Shown piece after piece: positions 13,716 through 23,437 of a DNA stretch of 64,000 nucleotides. The stretch is from assembly GCA_020850735.1 (NCBI GenBank), contig JADZEE010000009.1, positions 38,977-102,976 of the forward strand, written 5' to 3'. A program made the position numbers and the translations under genes. Every line of letters begins with the position of its first letter. Within the stretch, counting starts at the first letter, position 1. This stretch comes from Gammaproteobacteria bacterium (GTDB lineage: Bacteria; Pseudomonadota; Gammaproteobacteria; JADZEE01). A model generated the notes under the pieces. It saw nothing but the letters and a program-made list of their open reading frames with translations. It made no database searches and was not told the origin of the DNA.

Positions 13716-14855
13716 TCAGCAACAGTCACCGGGTCCGCAGCACGCCGGGCCGTCGACGCGACCGAAGGAGTGCGGCGCGCCCTTGGTTGCGGCGGCAGGA
13801 CGGCGGGTACCGGCGGGCGCGCACCAGGGGCGGGGCTCGCCCGGCACGGCCGGTGCGACCGTGATGAAGTGCGCACCGTAGGGCTCGGCACCGAGCAGCC
13901 GGTAGGTCCGTGCGCAGACCGCCATACGCTCACCGCGCGCGAAGACGTGGCCTTCATCGTCGGTCACGGACCTGAACGGCCCGCGATAGATGGCGGCGTG
14001 CCCGTAGTCGAGACAGGCTTCGCCGCTACCCTTGACCGCCGTGAGCGTGACCGAGCGCAGCTCGATACCATCGACGACCTGCCACGGCTCGGGCGACCAC
14101 TGATCGATGGTGACGCCGAGAAAACCGGCCTGCTCGAACACGCGCACGAACTCGTCCTCGACGAAGGCGCCGGAGATGCAGCCGGACCACAGTCCGGGAT
14201 CCGCTTTGAGGTGCTCCGGCACCGGCTCGTCGGCGACGATGTCGGCGATGGCGACGCGGCCGCCGGGCGCGAGCACACGGTATATCTCCGCCACCAGGCG
14301 GCGCCTGGCGTCGTGAGCCACGAGATTCAGGACACAGTTGGAGACGACCAGATCGATCGAGCCGTCGGCCACGAGCGGGTGGCTGCAACGCTGCGCGGCG
14401 ATCCACGTCTCGAGCGCGGCAAGACCGGCCGCGTCGGTGACGGGCGCCTGCGCGAGCCGTGCGTCCAGAGCATCGAGGTCGAGGGCGAGATCCTCGATCC
14501 GCGCGCGCCGGAACTCGACCCGGTCGCCACCGAGCCTCGCCGTCATCTCGGGCAGGTACTTGCGCGCCAGCGCGAGCATCTGCGGGTTCATGTCGACGCC
14601 GATGACACGCCCCGCCTCGCCCACGAGCTGGGCGGCGATATAGCAGATCTTGCCTGCGCCACTGCCGAGATCGAGCACCCGGTCGCCGGCGCGGACATAG
14701 CGCGAGGGATCGCCGCAGCCGTAGTCCTTGTCCAGGATCTCCTGCGGCAGCGCGGCGAGCAGCGCCGGATCGTAATTGACCGGGCAGCACAGCGACGACT
14801 GGCGTTCGCGCGCGCCGGCGCTGTAGCGCTCCATCACGGCGGCATGGACGTCCAT
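13716..14855 (-). CDS. arsM: Arsenite S-adenosylmethionine methyltransferase (ArsM-type)
   Basis: A 379-residue SAM-dependent methyltransferase. The SAM-binding motif VLDLGSGAGK is near 60-69, followed by GVDMN. Cysteines sit where ArsM needs them to hold trivalent arsenic: Cys23/Cys24, Cys47 (YGCGDPSRYV), Cys174 (SNCVLNL) and Cys226 (GCISGAF). The C-terminal extension ends in a cysteine-rich tail, CCGPGDCC, common in ArsM proteins of aquatic bacteria. It would methylate arsenite in the cytoplasm. No arsR, arsP or arsS is adjacent. A membrane fatty acid hydroxylase is encoded just upstream, which may mean co-expression. The upstream region has AAAGGAGAAAAACC as ribosome-binding site. Confidence 0.9.
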   Translation of the reverse strand: MDVHAAVMERYSAGARERQSSLCCPVNYDPALLAALPQEILDKDYGCGDPSRYVRAGDRVLDLGSGAGKICYIAAQLVGEAGRVIGVDMNPQMLALARKYLPEMTARLGGDRVEFRRARIEDLALDLDALDARLAQAPVTDAAGLAALETWIAAQRCSHPLVADGSIDLVVSNCVLNLVAHDARRRLVAEIYRVLAPGGRVAIADIVADEPVPEHLKADPGLWSGCISGAFVEDEFVRVFEQAGFLGVTIDQWSPEPWQVVDGIELRSVTLTAVKGSGEACLDYGHAAIYRGPFRSVTDDEGHVFARGERMAVCARTYRLLGAEPYGAHFITVAPAVPGEPRPWCAPAGTRRPAAATKGAPHSFGRVDGPACCGPGDCC

Positions 14856-14885
14856 GGTTTTTCTCCTTTGCTCGGTAAACCGGTC

Positions 14886-16818
<1,933 letters not shown>

Positions 16819-16867
16819 GGGCCCGGACGGCGCGCGGGCCGGCAGCTACCGGCGCCGGCACGGCCGC

Positions 16868-18274
16868 TCAGACGTTCAGCTTCAGCTCGACGATCTTGCG
16901 CGTGAGCGTATTGCGGCCCCAGCCGAGCAGGCGCGCGGCCTCCTGGCGACGTCCGCCGGTCAGCTTGAGGGCGGTTTCGATCAGGATGCGCTCGAACCGG
17001 GGCATGGCGTCGTCGAGCAAGCCCTGCTCGCCCCGCTGCAGGCGCGCGTACGCCCAGCGCGCAAGCTGCTCCTCCCAGTCCACGGCCGCGCCCGGCTCGT
17101 CGCCGGCGGTCTTGCGCACCTCGGCCGGCAGGTCCTCCGCGTGGGCCTCGCGCGCGGGCGCCATCACCGTGACGTAACGGCACACGTTCTCGAGCTGGCG
17201 GACGTTGCCGGGCCAGTCGTAGGCCTCGATCACCGCCTCGGCCTCCGGCAGCAGCACTTTCGCTTCGACATCGAGCTCCTCGGCCGCGCTGGCGAGGAAA
17301 TGCCGTGCCAGCGGCTGGAGATCCTCCTTGCGCTCGCGCAACGGCGGGATGTGCAGGCGAATGACGTTGAGGCGGTGGAACAGGTCCTCGCGAAAACCGC
17401 CGCCCTGGACCCGTGCCTCCAGGTTCTGGTGGGTGGCGGCGACGACGCGCACGTCCACACGGATCGGTTCGTGCCCGCCGACGCGATAGAACTCGCCGTC
17501 AGCGAGCACACGCAGCAATCGCGTCTGCAGCTCCGACGGCATGTCCCCGATCTCGTCCAGGAACAGCGTGCCGCGATCGGCCTGTTCGAATCGGCCGATC
17601 CGCTGCTGAGTCGCGCCCGTGAACGCGCCGCGCTCGTGCCCGAACAGCTCCGATTCGAGCAGCTCGCGGGGGATGGCGGCGGTGTTCAGGGCGATGAAGG
17701 CCCGCCCCGCACGCGGGCTGTGGCGATGCAGGGCACGCGCGACGAGCTCCTTGCCGGTACCCGACTCGCCGGTGATGAGCACGGTCATGTGCGAACGTGA
17801 CAATCGACCGATGGCGCGAAACAACTCCTGCATGGCCGGCGCGGCGCCGAGGATTTCCGGCGCGACACCCCCCAGCTGCGCCGCAGGCTCGCTCGGCGGA
17901 TGATGGCGCCTCACCGCGCGTCTGACGATGCTCACCGCGTCGTCGATGTCGAACGGCTTGGGCAGATACTCGAACGCGCCGCCCTGATAGGCCGCAACCG
18001 CTCGATCCAGATCCGCGTAGGCGGTCATGATGATGACCGGCAGACCGGGGTAGAGCCTGCGGATGTGCTCGAGCAGGAGCAGACCGTCGGTTCCCGGCAT
18101 GCGGATGTCGGAAATCACCGCGTCCGGCAGCTCTCGCTGCAGCTGTCGCAGCACCGCGTCGGCGCTTTCGAAGCTGCGCGGCACCATGTCCGCCTGGCTG
18201 AACGCGCGTTCCAGCACCCAGCGGATGGAGCGGTCGTCATCGACGATCCAGATGTTGCTCTTGCTAGTGCTCAT
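16868..18274 (-). CDS. ntrC: Nitrogen regulation response regulator NtrC (sigma-54 activator)
   Basis: A 468-residue protein. The receiver domain has Asp56 in [12 protein letters not shown]. The AAA+ central domain has Walker A GESGTGKE and the sigma-54 contact loop GAFTGA. The C-terminal Fis-type HTH is [21 protein letters not shown]. It activates sigma-54 promoters under nitrogen limitation after phosphorylation by NtrB. It overlaps the ntrB stop by 11 bp, and both are minus strand, as is glnA further upstream. NtrC-type dyads occur before ntrB (19344-19358) and in the glnA upstream region. Confidence 0.97.
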   Translation of the reverse strand: MSTSKSNIWIVDDDRSIRWVLERAFSQADMVPRSFESADAVLRQLQRELPDAVISDIRMPGTDGLLLLEHIRRLYPGLPVIIMTAYADLDRAVAAYQGGAFEYLPKPFDIDDAVSIVRRAVRRHHPPSEPAAQLGGVAPEILGAAPAMQELFRAIGRLSRSHMTVLITGESGTGKELVARALHRHSPRAGRAFIALNTAAIPRELLESELFGHERGAFTGATQQRIGRFEQADRGTLFLDEIGDMPSELQTRLLRVLADGEFYRVGGHEPIRVDVRVVAATHQNLEARVQGGGFREDLFHRLNVIRLHIPPLRERKEDLQPLARHFLASAAEELDVEAKVLLPEAEAVIEAYDWPGNVRQLENVCRYVTVMAPAREAHAEDLPAEVRKTAGDEPGAAVDWEEQLARWAYARLQRGEQGLLDDAMPRFERILIETALKLTGGRRQEAARLLGWGRNTLTRKIVELKLNV

Positions 18275-19325
18275 TTTCCAGAGGGATGTAAACCGTGAAA
18301 GCGGTCTCGCCGGGGCGGCTCTCGAACTCGATCATGCCGCCGTGCCTGTGCACGAGGGACTGGGCGATGGCCAGTCCAAGGCCGGTGCCGTCGGCACGCC
18401 CGGACACCATCGGGTAGAAGATGCTCTGACCCAGCTCGACCGGGACGCCCGGCCCGTCGTCAACGACATCCACGCGCAACGCCAGCTTGTGCAGGCGCGC
18501 GCCGATCGTCACCAGGCGCTGGGCACGCGTGCGGATGACGACGCGCCCGCCGGGCCGCGCCGCTTCGGCGGCATTGCGCACGACGTTCAGAAAAACCTGC
18601 ACCAGGTGGTCTCGCACGCCCCGGATCTCGGGCAGGCTGGGATCGTAGTCCACGGCGATGGCGCGCGCGCCGTCGCATTCGGCTTCCACCAGCCCGCGCA
18701 CGTGCTCGAGCACTTCGTGGATATTGAGCCCGTCCGGCTCGGCACTGGTGCGCGGCGCGAGCATGCGGTCGATCAGACTACGCAACCTGTCGACCTCCTC
18801 GACGATGATGCGCGTGTATTCCTTCAGTCCCGGGGTCTCGAGCTCGCGTTCGAGCAGCTGCGCGGCGCCGCGAATACCGCCGAGCGGGTTCTTGATCTCG
18901 TGCGCCATGCCACGGATGAGCGCGTTGGCCACCGCGCTGTGCGTGAGTGCGCTCTCTTCGCGCACGATGCGGTGCATCCGGTCCACGTCGGTGAGCTCCA
19001 CGAGCACCTCGCCGATTTCCTCGCCGTCGACGATGGGCACGACCGTGCAGTCGACCACGACGTTGCGACCATCACCGACTCGCACGTGCATGTCGCGCTC
19101 GGTGAATACGCACCGATCCGCGAGCGCCCGGCGCACGGCGGTCGCGAACAGCGGCGATTCCGACACCAGGGCGTCCACCCCGAGTCCGACGGCCTGGCGT
19201 TTGGACAGCGACAGCAGGGCTTCGGCCGCCGAGTTGATGCCGATGAGTTCGAGCGCGCCGTCGAAGCGCAGGACCGCGGTGTTGAGGTTGTCCAGCAGTC
19301 GGTACGCGTCATTGGTCTCGTGCAT
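18264..19325 (-). CDS. ntrB: Nitrogen regulation sensor histidine kinase NtrB
   Basis: A 353-residue soluble kinase. A PAS domain (about 1-125) is followed by HisKA with AHEIKNPLGG (His142) and HATPase_c motifs DDGPGVP and GTGLGLAI. It phosphorylates or dephosphorylates NtrC in response to PII signalling. The ATG at 19325 gives the normal NtrB N-terminus. The longer upstream frame is not family-like and runs through a perfect NtrC-type dyad 18 bp upstream of this ATG. Confidence 0.96.
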   Translation of the reverse strand: MHETNDAYRLLDNLNTAVLRFDGALELIGINSAAEALLSLSKRQAVGLGVDALVSESPLFATAVRRALADRCVFTERDMHVRVGDGRNVVVDCTVVPIVDGEEIGEVLVELTDVDRMHRIVREESALTHSAVANALIRGMAHEIKNPLGGIRGAAQLLERELETPGLKEYTRIIVEEVDRLRSLIDRMLAPRTSAEPDGLNIHEVLEHVRGLVEAECDGARAIAVDYDPSLPEIRGVRDHLVQVFLNVVRNAAEAARPGGRVVIRTRAQRLVTIGARLHKLALRVDVVDDGPGVPVELGQSIFYPMVSGRADGTGLGLAIAQSLVHRHGGMIEFESRPGETAFTVYIPLENEH

Positions 19326-19343
19326 GCCGGCATCATCGTTCCC

Positions 19344-19358
19344 GCACCATCTTGGTGC
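19344..19358. promoter_or_regulatory. NtrC-binding-site-like dyad upstream of ntrB
   Basis: The sequence GCACC-ATCTT-GGTGC is a perfect 5-5-5 dyad matching the NtrC consensus GCACC-N5-GGTGC. It lies 18 bp upstream of the ntrB start. This position suggests autoregulation of ntrBC by NtrC, as known at the enteric glnL promoter. Confidence 0.65.
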
Positions 19359-19545
19359 AAATCGTCTGAGGCCGGGCTCGGCCCTGACTCCGGGCATCGT
19401 CGCCGGCCTCACGCAAGCAACGGCCTGGAACGGCATCGACGGGTACGTAGCGGCGCCGCGACGCGGCTGCCACGCGGTTGCACGGGTAGCAGATGCAAGA
19501 AACGGACCACGCGGGGTCACCCGCGACGTCGCGGCAAGTCGCGGC

Positions 19546-20067
19546 TCAGGGGCGATGCAGCACGGATGCGCGGTGCAGCTGAAAAACCGACGGCGGGCTC
19601 GATTTCACCTCGCTGCCCTCACCGTCGACTACCGCGACACGCAGCGTATGCCTGCCGCGATCGACGTTGACGAGCATGAAGGAGGTCGTCGTCCCGGGAT
19701 CGCCGTAGGGCTGCCCGTCCACGTACAGCTGCAGGGCGTGCCGGAAGGGCGTCTGCAAAGGCGGGCTCAGTCGGACGGAGACCTGGACGTTGCCGGTATT
19801 GTCGCGCAGGGTGGCGTCGTTGGCCGGGGTCCCGATGACGAGTTCCGTATACGGGAGCGGCTTGGGGGGCTCGGGGTTTGCGGGCGGGGGCGGCGGCAGC
19901 GGCGGGGTGTCGAGCGTCTGCACCCCGACCGCCTCGAGCTGCTCGGCGCCCGGATGCGGCTGATCCGAGTAAATGACGTTGCCTTCACCGTCCGTCCATT
20001 TGTAGATCGCGCCGTGTGCTGCCGTCGCCACGAGCAGCGCCAGTCCGAGCAGGAGGAGCCGTTGCAT
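19546..20067 (-). CDS. DUF4124 domain-containing periplasmic protein
   Basis: A 173-residue protein with a signal peptide (MQRLLLLGLALLVATAAHG). A DUF4124 domain follows: AIYKWTDGEGNVIYSDQPHPGA. Then come a proline-rich linker (about 55-75) and a C-terminal beta-rich domain resembling an Ig-like fold (NVDRGRHTLRVAVVDGEG). DUF4124 proteins of this type are frequently found beside glnA and ntrBC in gammaproteobacteria; their function is unknown. It is minus strand, lying between glnA and ntrB. The bidirectional-looking glnA terminator lies just upstream, so it probably has its own promoter. Confidence 0.85.
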   Translation of the reverse strand: MQRLLLLGLALLVATAAHGAIYKWTDGEGNVIYSDQPHPGAEQLEAVGVQTLDTPPLPPPPPANPEPPKPLPYTELVIGTPANDATLRDNTGNVQVSVRLSPPLQTPFRHALQLYVDGQPYGDPGTTTSFMLVNVDRGRHTLRVAVVDGEGSEVKSSPPSVFQLHRASVLHRP

Positions 20068-20115
20068 GCGATGAGCATAGCGAAGGCCCCGGGCCCCCAC
20101 AACCGGGCCTCCGGC

Positions 20116-20142
20116 AAAAAAAAGCCCCCTTGCGGGGGCTTT
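20116..20142 (-). terminator. Rho-independent terminator of glnA
   Basis: A perfect 9-bp stem (AAAGCCCCC, loop TTGC, GGGGGCTTT) followed on the minus strand by a run of eight T. It lies about 20 bp beyond the glnA stop. Confidence 0.9.
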
Positions 20143-20164
20143 GCACGGCCGGGCCGCAGTCACT

Positions 20165-21574
20165 CTAGACGCTGTAGTACATGTCGTACTCGACCGGGTG
20201 GGTGGTCATGCGGATGCGCGTGACCTCGTCCATCTTCAGCTTGATGTAGGCGTCGATGAGGTCGTCGCTGAACACGCCGCCGGCCGTCAGGAAAGAACGG
20301 TCGCGGTCGAGGGCGTCGAGTGCCATGTCGAGCGCGTGACACACGGTCGGGATCTGCTTCTCCTCCTCCGGCGGCAGGTCGTACAGGTCCTTGTCCGACG
20401 CCGGACCCGGATCGATTTTGTTCAAGATGCCGTCCAGTCCGGCCAGCATCATGGCCGCAAAGGTGAAGTACGGGTTGCCGGCGGCGTCCGGGAAGCGCAC
20501 TTCGATGCGACGTGCCTTGGGGCTGGAGACCCAGGGAATGCGGATCGACGCGGAGCGGTTGCGGGCCGAGTAAGCAAGCATGACCGGTGCTTCGAAGCCG
20601 GGGACCAGGCGCTTGTAGCTGTTGGTGGAAGCGTTGGTGAACGCATTCAGGGCGCGGGCGTGCTTGAGAACGCCGCCGATATACCACAACGCAAGATCGG
20701 AAAGGCCGCCGTACTTGTCGCCGGCGAACAGGTTCTGGCCACCCTTGGCGAGCGACTGGTGTACGTGCATGCCGTTACCGTTGTCGCCGACCAGGGGTTT
20801 GGGCATGAACGTCGACGTCTTGCCGTAGGCGTGCGCGACGTTGTGCACACAGTACTTCAGGATCTGCAGTGAGTCGGCCCTCTTGACGAGGGTGTCGAAT
20901 CTGGTGCCGATCTCGCACTGCCCGGCGGTGGCCACCTCGTGGTGATGCACCTCGCACTCCAGGCCCATCTTTTCCATGGTGAGCACCATCGCCGAGCGCA
21001 GATCCTGCAGCGAATCGACCGGCGGCACCGGAAAGTAACCGCCCTTGACGTTCGGCCGGTGGCCGATGTTGCCATCCTCGTAGGCGCGCTCGGACGACCA
21101 GTCCGCTTCCTCGGATTCGATCTCGTAGAAGCAGCCCTTGATGTCGGCGCCCCAGCGCACGCTGTCGAACACGAAAAACTCCGGTTCGGGACCGAAGTAG
21201 GCCGTATCGGCGATGCCGGTCGATTTCAGGTAGACCTCCGCCCGTTTGGCGAGGGAACGCGGGTCACGCTCGTAGCCCTGCCCCGTCAACGGTTCGAGCA
21301 CGTCGCAGCGCACGATCAGCGTCGGCTCCTCGAAGAAGGGGTCCAGGACCGCCGTGTCGGCCTCCGGCATGAGGACCATGTCGGACTCGTTGATCCCCTT
21401 CCAGCCGGCGATCGAAGAGCCGTCGAACATCTTGCCCTCCTCGAAGAAGGACGCATCGACCGCGCGCACGGGCAGCGTGAGGTGCTGCTCCTTGCCGCGC
21501 GTATCGGTGAAGCGAAGGTCGACGAACTTGATGCCTTCGTCCTTGATTCGCTTGAGAACGTCGTCAGCGGACAT
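20165..21574 (-). CDS. glnA: Glutamine synthetase type I
   Basis: A 469-residue ATP-dependent ammonia-assimilating enzyme, dodecameric in the family. Motifs: [17 protein letters not shown], the catalytic [10 protein letters not shown], and a C-terminal adenylylation-loop segment with the tyrosine site in [24 protein letters not shown] context, so GlnE-dependent control is expected. The start ATG has an excellent GGAGG site (GGAGGAGTGGTT). The longer frame upstream was rejected. Three NtrC-type dyads lie in the upstream 200 bp, indicating nitrogen control, and a strong terminator follows. Confidence 0.98.
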   Translation of the reverse strand: MSADDVLKRIKDEGIKFVDLRFTDTRGKEQHLTLPVRAVDASFFEEGKMFDGSSIAGWKGINESDMVLMPEADTAVLDPFFEEPTLIVRCDVLEPLTGQGYERDPRSLAKRAEVYLKSTGIADTAYFGPEPEFFVFDSVRWGADIKGCFYEIESEEADWSSERAYEDGNIGHRPNVKGGYFPVPPVDSLQDLRSAMVLTMEKMGLECEVHHHEVATAGQCEIGTRFDTLVKRADSLQILKYCVHNVAHAYGKTSTFMPKPLVGDNGNGMHVHQSLAKGGQNLFAGDKYGGLSDLALWYIGGVLKHARALNAFTNASTNSYKRLVPGFEAPVMLAYSARNRSASIRIPWVSSPKARRIEVRFPDAAGNPYFTFAAMMLAGLDGILNKIDPGPASDKDLYDLPPEEEKQIPTVCHALDMALDALDRDRSFLTAGGVFSDDLIDAYIKLKMDEVTRIRMTTHPVEYDMYYSV

Positions 21575-21608
21575 AACCACTCCTCCGGCAGTTTTTGAGT
21601 TGGGATTC

Positions 21609-21623
21609 GACAAGACTGTGCCT
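21609..21623 (-). promoter_or_regulatory. Weak sigma-54-like -24/-12 candidate for glnA
   Basis: On the minus strand AGGCAC is followed by TTGTC, resembling TGGCAC-N5-TTGC but with a mismatched -12 GC. It sits about 35-50 bp upstream of the glnA ATG, downstream of the NtrC-type dyads, which is the right order. It is only a candidate. Confidence 0.3.
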
Positions 21624-21640
21624 GGCTGCGTCGACAACGC

Positions 21641-21655
21641 GCTCCATCAGAGTGC
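21641..21655. promoter_or_regulatory. NtrC-like dyad 1 upstream of glnA (promoter-proximal)
   Basis: GCTCC-ATCAG-AGTGC matches eight of ten conserved positions of GCACC-N5-GGTGC. It would be a promoter-proximal weak site. Confidence 0.4.
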
Positions 21656-21721
21656 ATTTTGTATGCCATGACGGATCACGCATCTCCGGCGCCGGTCTGC
21701 CCGGGCCGGGCCTGCGCTTTA

Positions 21722-21736
21722 GCACCACCGCAGTGC
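21722..21736. promoter_or_regulatory. NtrC-like dyad 2 upstream of glnA
   Basis: GCACC-ACCGC-AGTGC matches nine of ten conserved NtrC positions. Its centre is 32 bp from the next dyad, the spacing of the two strong NtrC sites at enteric glnA. Confidence 0.5.
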
Positions 21737-21753
21737 GTCGAGGTCATGTCGAC

Positions 21754-21768
21754 GCCCCATTCTAGTGC
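21754..21768. promoter_or_regulatory. NtrC-like dyad 3 upstream of glnA
   Basis: GCCCC-ATTCT-AGTGC matches eight of ten conserved NtrC positions. It is 32 bp (three helical turns) upstream of dyad 2. Confidence 0.45.
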
Positions 21769-21784
21769 ATTCGGACATCGCCGC

Positions 21785-21975
21785 GCTCAGATCTTGTGAA
21801 ACATTCGCCCGCCGTCGCGAGACGGCTTCCGGGCGTTCCTGGCCAGGCCCGGGGGTGCACAATATCGCGCGCATAGCGGGCCCTACGGAAACGATCTTGG
21901 GGGTCCCCGCAACGCCGCCAGGGGCGTCCAGGAGCCGTCGCAGCAGGCGCGGTGATGGTTTCACAAGCTCAGATC
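21785..21975. mobile_element. MITE-like insertion with 9-bp target duplication next to lysA
   Basis: The 9-bp sequence GCTCAGATC occurs at 21785-21793 and again at 21967-21975. Immediately inside the two copies are the perfect terminal inverted repeats TTGTGAAAC (21794-21802) and GTTTCACAA (21958-21966). Further in, the ends remain imperfectly complementary; for example GACGGCT lies about 27 bp from each end. The 173-bp body has no convincing reading frame. This is the layout of a small non-autonomous transposable element with a 9-bp target-site duplication. The right copy of the duplication contains the lysA stop codon. It fills most of the 394-bp gap between glnA and lysA, leaving the NtrC-like dyads on the glnA side. 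The transposase family is not identifiable. Confidence 0.7.
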
Positions 21976-23222
21976 TGCGGCAGCACCGATTCACCGGCAT
22001 ACAGCGCCTCGAGCCGCTCACGCGGCCTTACCACGTGCCAGGATTCGCCGCGGATCATGACCTCCGGCGGACGCGGCCGGGCATTGTAGCTGGAACTCAT
22101 CGCAAACCCGTAAGCGCCGGCCGTGCACACCGCCAGCACGTCTCCCGGTACCAGCACGAGCTCGCGTTCACGGCCGATGAAGTCGCCGCTCTCGCACACC
22201 GGCCCGACGACGTCCCAGCGACCACGGGTCCCGGCGTGCCGTCGCTGCAGCGGGACGATGTCGTGCCAGGCGTCGTAGAGCGCCGGACGCAGGAGATCAT
22301 TCATCGCAGCATCGACGATGGCGAAGCCGCGCTCGGCGCCGTCCTTGAGGTATTCCACCCGCGTGAGCAGCACGCCGGCCTCGGCGACCAGCGCACGCCC
22401 GGGCTCGACCACGATTTCCAGGGTCTCGTCCGCGAAAGCGTTGCGCACGACCTCGGCATAGGCGCCGATCGCCGGCGGCGACTCGTCCTTGTAGCGCACC
22501 CCGACTCCGCCACCGACGTCGACGTGCTCGATCCCGATACCGCCGGCGCGCAGCGCCGCGACCAGCGCGGCAACCCGGCCGAATGCGTCCCGGAACGGCT
22601 CGAGCCCGGTCAGCTGCGAGCCGATGTGGCAGGCAACGCCCCGGACGTCCAGGTGTCCGGACGCGGCCGCACGCGCGTACAGGGCCGGCGCAGACTCGAT
22701 CGGTACGCCGAACTTGTTCTCGCGCAGGCCCGTGGCGATGTAGGGATGCGTGTTCGCATCGACGTCGGGGTTGACGCGGATGGCGATCGGCGCGCGCACG
22801 CCGAGCTCTGCGGCGATCGATTCGATGCGCTCGAGCTCGGCGGCCGACTCGACGTTGAAGCAGCGCACACCGGCCCGCAGTGCCCGGTCGATCTCGTCGG
22901 CACGCTTGCCGACGCCGGCGAAAACGCAGCGATCGGCGCGCCCCCCGGCGGCGAGCACGCGCTCGAGCTCGCCTGCGGAAACGATGTCAAAACCCGCGCC
23001 GGCGCCGGCGAGCAGATTCAGAACCGCGAGATTGCCGTTCGCCTTGACCGCGTAGCACACGCGGTGCGGGCGGCCCGCAAACGCCGCGGCGAAGGCCTGG
23101 TAGCGCGCCAGGATGGCGGCGCTGGAGTAAACGTAGCAAGGCGTGCCCACGGCCCGAGCGACATCAGCCAGCGCGACCCCTTCAGCGAAGAGCCGGTCGT
23201 CGCGGTACCCGAATTCGGACAT
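21969..23222 (-). CDS. lysA: Diaminopimelate decarboxylase
   Basis: A 417-residue PLP enzyme of the alanine-racemase-like fold family, catalysing the last step of lysine synthesis. The PLP lysine is in VCYAVKANGN. HIGSQ, a glycine-rich phosphate loop (DVGGGVGV), EPGR and the active-site cysteine in GPVCESGD are all visible. Its ATG overlaps the lptM stop by one base (TGATG), so translation is coupled. The stop codon lies inside the right target duplication of a MITE-like element, so its natural downstream region may have been changed by insertion. Confidence 0.97.
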   Translation of the reverse strand: MSEFGYRDDRLFAEGVALADVARAVGTPCYVYSSAAILARYQAFAAAFAGRPHRVCYAVKANGNLAVLNLLAGAGAGFDIVSAGELERVLAAGGRADRCVFAGVGKRADEIDRALRAGVRCFNVESAAELERIESIAAELGVRAPIAIRVNPDVDANTHPYIATGLRENKFGVPIESAPALYARAAASGHLDVRGVACHIGSQLTGLEPFRDAFGRVAALVAALRAGGIGIEHVDVGGGVGVRYKDESPPAIGAYAEVVRNAFADETLEIVVEPGRALVAEAGVLLTRVEYLKDGAERGFAIVDAAMNDLLRPALYDAWHDIVPLQRRHAGTRGRWDVVGPVCESGDFIGRERELVLVPGDVLAVCTAGAYGFAMSSSYNARPRPPEVMIRGESWHVVRPRERLEALYAGESVLPQI

Positions 23223-23356
23223 CAGAGGGCTTGTGAAGTGTAACGCTGGTCCTGCGGGCGGTCGGGCAGGTACAGGTCGCCCTTCTGGCCACAGCCGGCC
23301 AGGACGGCGAGCAGCACCAACAAAGACAGGCCGGCGACGACGGCAGGGACACGCAT
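23222..23356 (-). CDS. lptM: LptM-family LPS-assembly lipoprotein
   Basis: A 44-residue lipoprotein. The signal peptide MRVPAVVAGLSLLVLLAVLAG is followed by the lipobox cysteine and the family motif CGQKGDLYLPD. In Enterobacteria LptM (YifL) helps mature the LptDE translocon at the outer membrane. It precedes lysA, the usual neighbour. The start at 23356 gives a correctly sized signal peptide; longer frames add a non-hydrophobic N-terminus. Confidence 0.9.
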   Translation of the reverse strand: MRVPAVVAGLSLLVLLAVLAGCGQKGDLYLPDRPQDQRYTSQAL

Positions 23357-23437
23357 GGTGGTGGTGCTTACGGAAGCTCGGCCTCGATCGCCGCAGGCTG
23401 GCAAGAATACCACAGCCGGGGCGCCGCCGGCCGCCGC

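Noticed and set aside
18063..19670. 535-codon plus-strand open frame over ntrB/ntrC
   Set aside because: Antisense of the NtrB and NtrC genes, both clearly coding on the minus strand.
21811..21826. Hairpin GCCGTC-GCGA-GACGGC downstream of lysA as terminator
   Set aside because: There is no T-run on either strand. It lies within the body of the MITE-like element and is probably part of its subterminal structure.
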